A DNA stretch of 15,156 nt from an uncultured bacterium (GTDB taxonomy: Bacteria > Patescibacteria > Microgenomatia > Levybacterales > UBA12049): the NCBI GenBank assembly GCA_946885425.1, contig CAMPGJ010000010.1:1-15156 (forward strand), written 5' to 3'. The translations under genes and the position numbers were made by a program. Shown here one piece after another: positions 13,736 through 15,156 of this stretch (the stretch's first letter is position 1; each line of letters opens with the position of its first letter). The notes below the pieces were generated by a model, which made no database searches, was not told where the DNA came from, and saw only the letters and a list, made by a program, of their open reading frames with translations.

Positions 13736-14335
13736 TTAAAGCTGACTCCCTTGTGTTTGGTTTTGCGAGACAGGTTTAGTTGCCTTATTTTTATCAGTTC
13801 CTTGCAATAGCGCTGTGATGCTTACTACGATACGTGCGTTTGTTGCACTATTTTCTACGTTATCTATACTTACAGACGCAATACTAGGATATGTCTTTAA
13901 TGCACTTGTAAATTGTGATAATGCCATAGCAGAGGGTGCGTATGCTTCTATTCTTACTGTTTCTGTGGAAACTGAAAGATTACGGAATGTAACTTTTCCA
14001 CGGCCAAGCTCTGTGATGTCTGTAAAAATCTTGAGAGTGATAGGGCTCTGTCTATCATAATCTTTAGCCAGGGCAAGTCTCTCTTGTAAATTGCGGAAAG
14101 AGTCTTCGTATGTTTGAAAATTTTTGACGATAAAACTCTTCTGTTTTATTTCGTCATGTAAGTCAACAATTTTCATATCAAGATCAAATCTGTATAGAAA
14201 TGTTGCTAGGGCAACTGTCTCAGTGATAATTATAAGCAGACGCCCTATGTTAACAGCCCAATTAAGGAATTGGTTCATGAACCCTTCTCCTTTATTTGGT
14301 AATAGATTGATAGAAGGCTTGCTATTCTCCGCCAT
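13736..14335 (-). CDS. pilN: PilN-like type IV pilus inner-membrane protein
   Basis: A 199-residue bitopic protein. The cytoplasmic start carries PSINLLPNKGE (7-17), the conserved INLLP motif that docks PilN onto the actin-like PilM. A membrane helix (about 30-48), a coiled coil (about 55-92) and a ferredoxin-like domain (about 95-177, KVTFRNLSVSTETVRIEAYA) follow, then a polar Gln/Lys/Thr tail. It is the first gene of the long minus-strand series and is divergent from fusA. pilM, expected directly upstream in most genomes, is not here, so it must lie elsewhere or be missing. The predicted promoter lies about 60-90 bp upstream. Confidence 0.87.
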   Translation of the reverse strand: MAENSKPSINLLPNKGEGFMNQFLNWAVNIGRLLIIITETVALATFLYRFDLDMKIVDLHDEIKQKSFIVKNFQTYEDSFRNLQERLALAKDYDRQSPITLKIFTDITELGRGKVTFRNLSVSTETVRIEAYAPSAMALSQFTSALKTYPSIASVSIDNVENSATNARIVVSITALLQGTDKNKATKPVSQNQTQGSQL

Positions 14336-14396
14336 AATTTTAGTCGATTTTGTCCACCGACATAAAGATCGTGTATTTACAAAACGACCTAATTCT

Positions 14397-14425
14397 AGTG
14401 TAGGTTCTTTATTAATAATTGTAAA
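14397..14425 (-). promoter_or_regulatory. Predicted promoter for the pilN series
   Basis: On the minus strand, TTTACA (14425-14420) and TACACT (14402-14397) are 17 bp apart. Transcription would start near 14390, giving a leader of about 55 nt with no Shine-Dalgarno sequence. Five of six -35 and four of six -10 bases match consensus. Confidence 0.45.
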
Positions 14426-14441
14426 GGGAAAGGAAGAGATT

Positions 14442-14459
14442 TCTCATATGGAAATGAGA
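14442..14459. promoter_or_regulatory. Inverted repeat TCTCAT-(6)-ATGAGA overlapping the fusA -35 region
   Basis: TCTCAT (14442-14447) and ATGAGA (14454-14459) form a 6-bp stem with a 6-nt loop, followed by six T (14460-14465). It could be an operator over the -35 box, or a weak terminator. The stem is short and AT-rich, so neither is sure. Confidence 0.35.
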
Positions 14460-14477
14460 TTTTTTATATGGTATACT
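14449..14477 (+). promoter_or_regulatory. Predicted extended -10 promoter for fusA
   Basis: TGGTATACT (14469-14477) is a good extended -10 box. TGGAAA (14449-14454) is a weak -35 at 17-bp spacing. Transcription would start near 14484, giving a leader of about 32 nt. Confidence 0.55.
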
Positions 14478-14485
14478 CATAAATG

Positions 14486-14510
14486 TCCCGATGAGGGATT
14501 TTTATTTTTA
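14486..14510 (+). other. Small hairpin and T-run in the fusA leader
   Basis: TCCC (14486-14489) and GGGA (14495-14498) can pair around GATGA, followed by TTTTTATTTTT. The stem has only 4 bp. It resembles a weak attenuator just before fusA but may be chance. Confidence 0.25.
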
Positions 14511-14515
14511 AAATT

Positions 14516-15156
14516 ATGGCTGACAGAAAATTTCCACTAGATAGAATTAGAAATATTGGCATTATCGCCCACATTGATGCAGGAAAAACTACTACAACTG
14601 AGCGTATTTTGTATTACACAGGTAAAACCTACAAAATTGGTGATATCGATGAGGGAAATACACAAATGGACTGGATGGCGCAGGAAAGAGAGCGAGGTAT
14701 TACTATCGTTTCTGCTGCGACAACTGCATTTTGGACACCTACAACAGGTTTGAGTGCGGGCAACGAGCACAGAATCAACATTATTGATACTCCTGGACAC
14801 GTTGATTTTACAGCTGAAGTTGAACGTTCACTTCGTGTACTTGATGGTGGTATTACCGTTCTTGACGCTGAAGAAGGTGTTCAGTCTCAGTCTGAAACAG
14901 TCTGGAGGCAGGCAGATAAATATAGAGTACCTCGTCTATGTTTTGTGAACAAAATGGATAAGCTCGGTGCGGATTTCTTACAGACTGTTAAAAGTATTGA
15001 AGTTAGACTTGGAGCAAATACCGCAATAATGGTTCTTCCTATTGGTGCTGAAAATACCTATAAAGGAAACGTTGATCTTTTGACTCGCCAATCTATCGTA
15101 TGGGATGGAGGAGAGCTTGGTGCAAAATTTGAAGTTAAAGAAGAAGTACCTGAAGA
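14516..15156 (+). CDS. fusA: Translation elongation factor G, N-terminal part
   Basis: The first 213 residues of EF-G, the GTPase that moves tRNA and mRNA through the ribosome; the gene continues past the right edge. The GTPase motifs are G1 [13 protein letters not shown] (18-30), G2 RGITI (60-64), G3 DTPGHVDF (91-98) and G4 NKMD (145-148). The context [13 protein letters not shown] and [15 protein letters not shown] matches bacterial EF-G. The start [20 protein letters not shown] is standard in position and length. There is no Shine-Dalgarno sequence; the bases just before ATG are AT-only. It is divergent from pilN and its usual partners (rpsL, rpsG, tuf) are not on the visible side. Confidence 0.96.
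   Translation, partial: MADRKFPLDRIRNIGIIAHIDAGKTTTTERILYYTGKTYKIGDIDEGNTQMDWMAQERERGITIVSAATTAFWTPTTGLSAGNEHRINIIDTPGHVDFTAEVERSLRVLDGGITVLDAEEGVQSQSETVWRQADKYRVPRLCFVNKMDKLGADFLQTVKSIEVRLGANTAIMVLPIGAENTYKGNVDLLTRQSIVWDGGELGAKFEVKEEVPE

Noticed and set aside
14537..14800. Short frames on both strands over the start of fusA
   Set aside because: They are shadows of the EF-G reading frame, whose GTPase motifs are unmistakable.

Overview
The window looks like a piece of a small AT-rich genome from the Candidate Phyla Radiation (Patescibacteria), most likely Microgenomates-like. The reasons are a compact layout, almost no recognisable Shine-Dalgarno sequences, a short triosephosphate isomerase, a DUF2298 'YYY' membrane protein beside PMT-like GT-C proteins, a reduced PilN/PilO locus, and many short dispersed repeats of kinds often seen in such genomes. 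The taxonomic placement is inference. No phylogenetic marker is complete: fusA and the UvrD/PcrA helicase gene both run off the window edges.

Layout. The left edge holds the start of a UvrD/PcrA helicase (minus), divergent from tpiA (plus), which is followed by an LCP-family cell-envelope ligase (plus). Next come a 730-residue DUF2298 membrane protein (minus) and a HAD-like hydrolase (minus), then a GT4 glycosyltransferase (plus). From about 14.3 kb back to 6.45 kb runs one long minus-strand series: pilN, pilO, a 100-residue single-pass protein, a surface protein with an Fn3-like and an Ig-like domain on a Pro/Thr/Gly stalk, a UGM/protoporphyrinogen-oxidase-like FAD protein, and two paralogous GT-C (PMT/ArnT-like) glycosyltransferases. 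fusA (EF-G) starts divergently from pilN and leaves the window at the right.

How the genes may work together. Most of the locus concerns the cell envelope: a T4P inner-membrane alignment pair (PilN/PilO), a surface-anchored stalk protein, membrane sugar transferases, a sugar-mutase-like flavoprotein, a cytosolic glycosyltransferase and an LCP enzyme that would attach glycopolymer to the wall. ATGA stop/start overlaps link the 100-residue gene, the stalk-protein gene and the flavoprotein gene. A reasonable hypothesis is a pilus or surface-protein module with its own glycosylation machinery.

The most striking feature is the density of short repeats. Five IR elements of about 70-100 bp share GTCAT...ATGAC ends. 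Five patches have a degenerate 7-bp period. There is also a perfect 20-bp palindrome. Several lie inside genes with the reading frame kept. One GT-C gene carries three of them, each in a predicted loop that is different or shorter in its tandem paralogue. No tRNA, rRNA, CRISPR array, transposase or prophage was seen.
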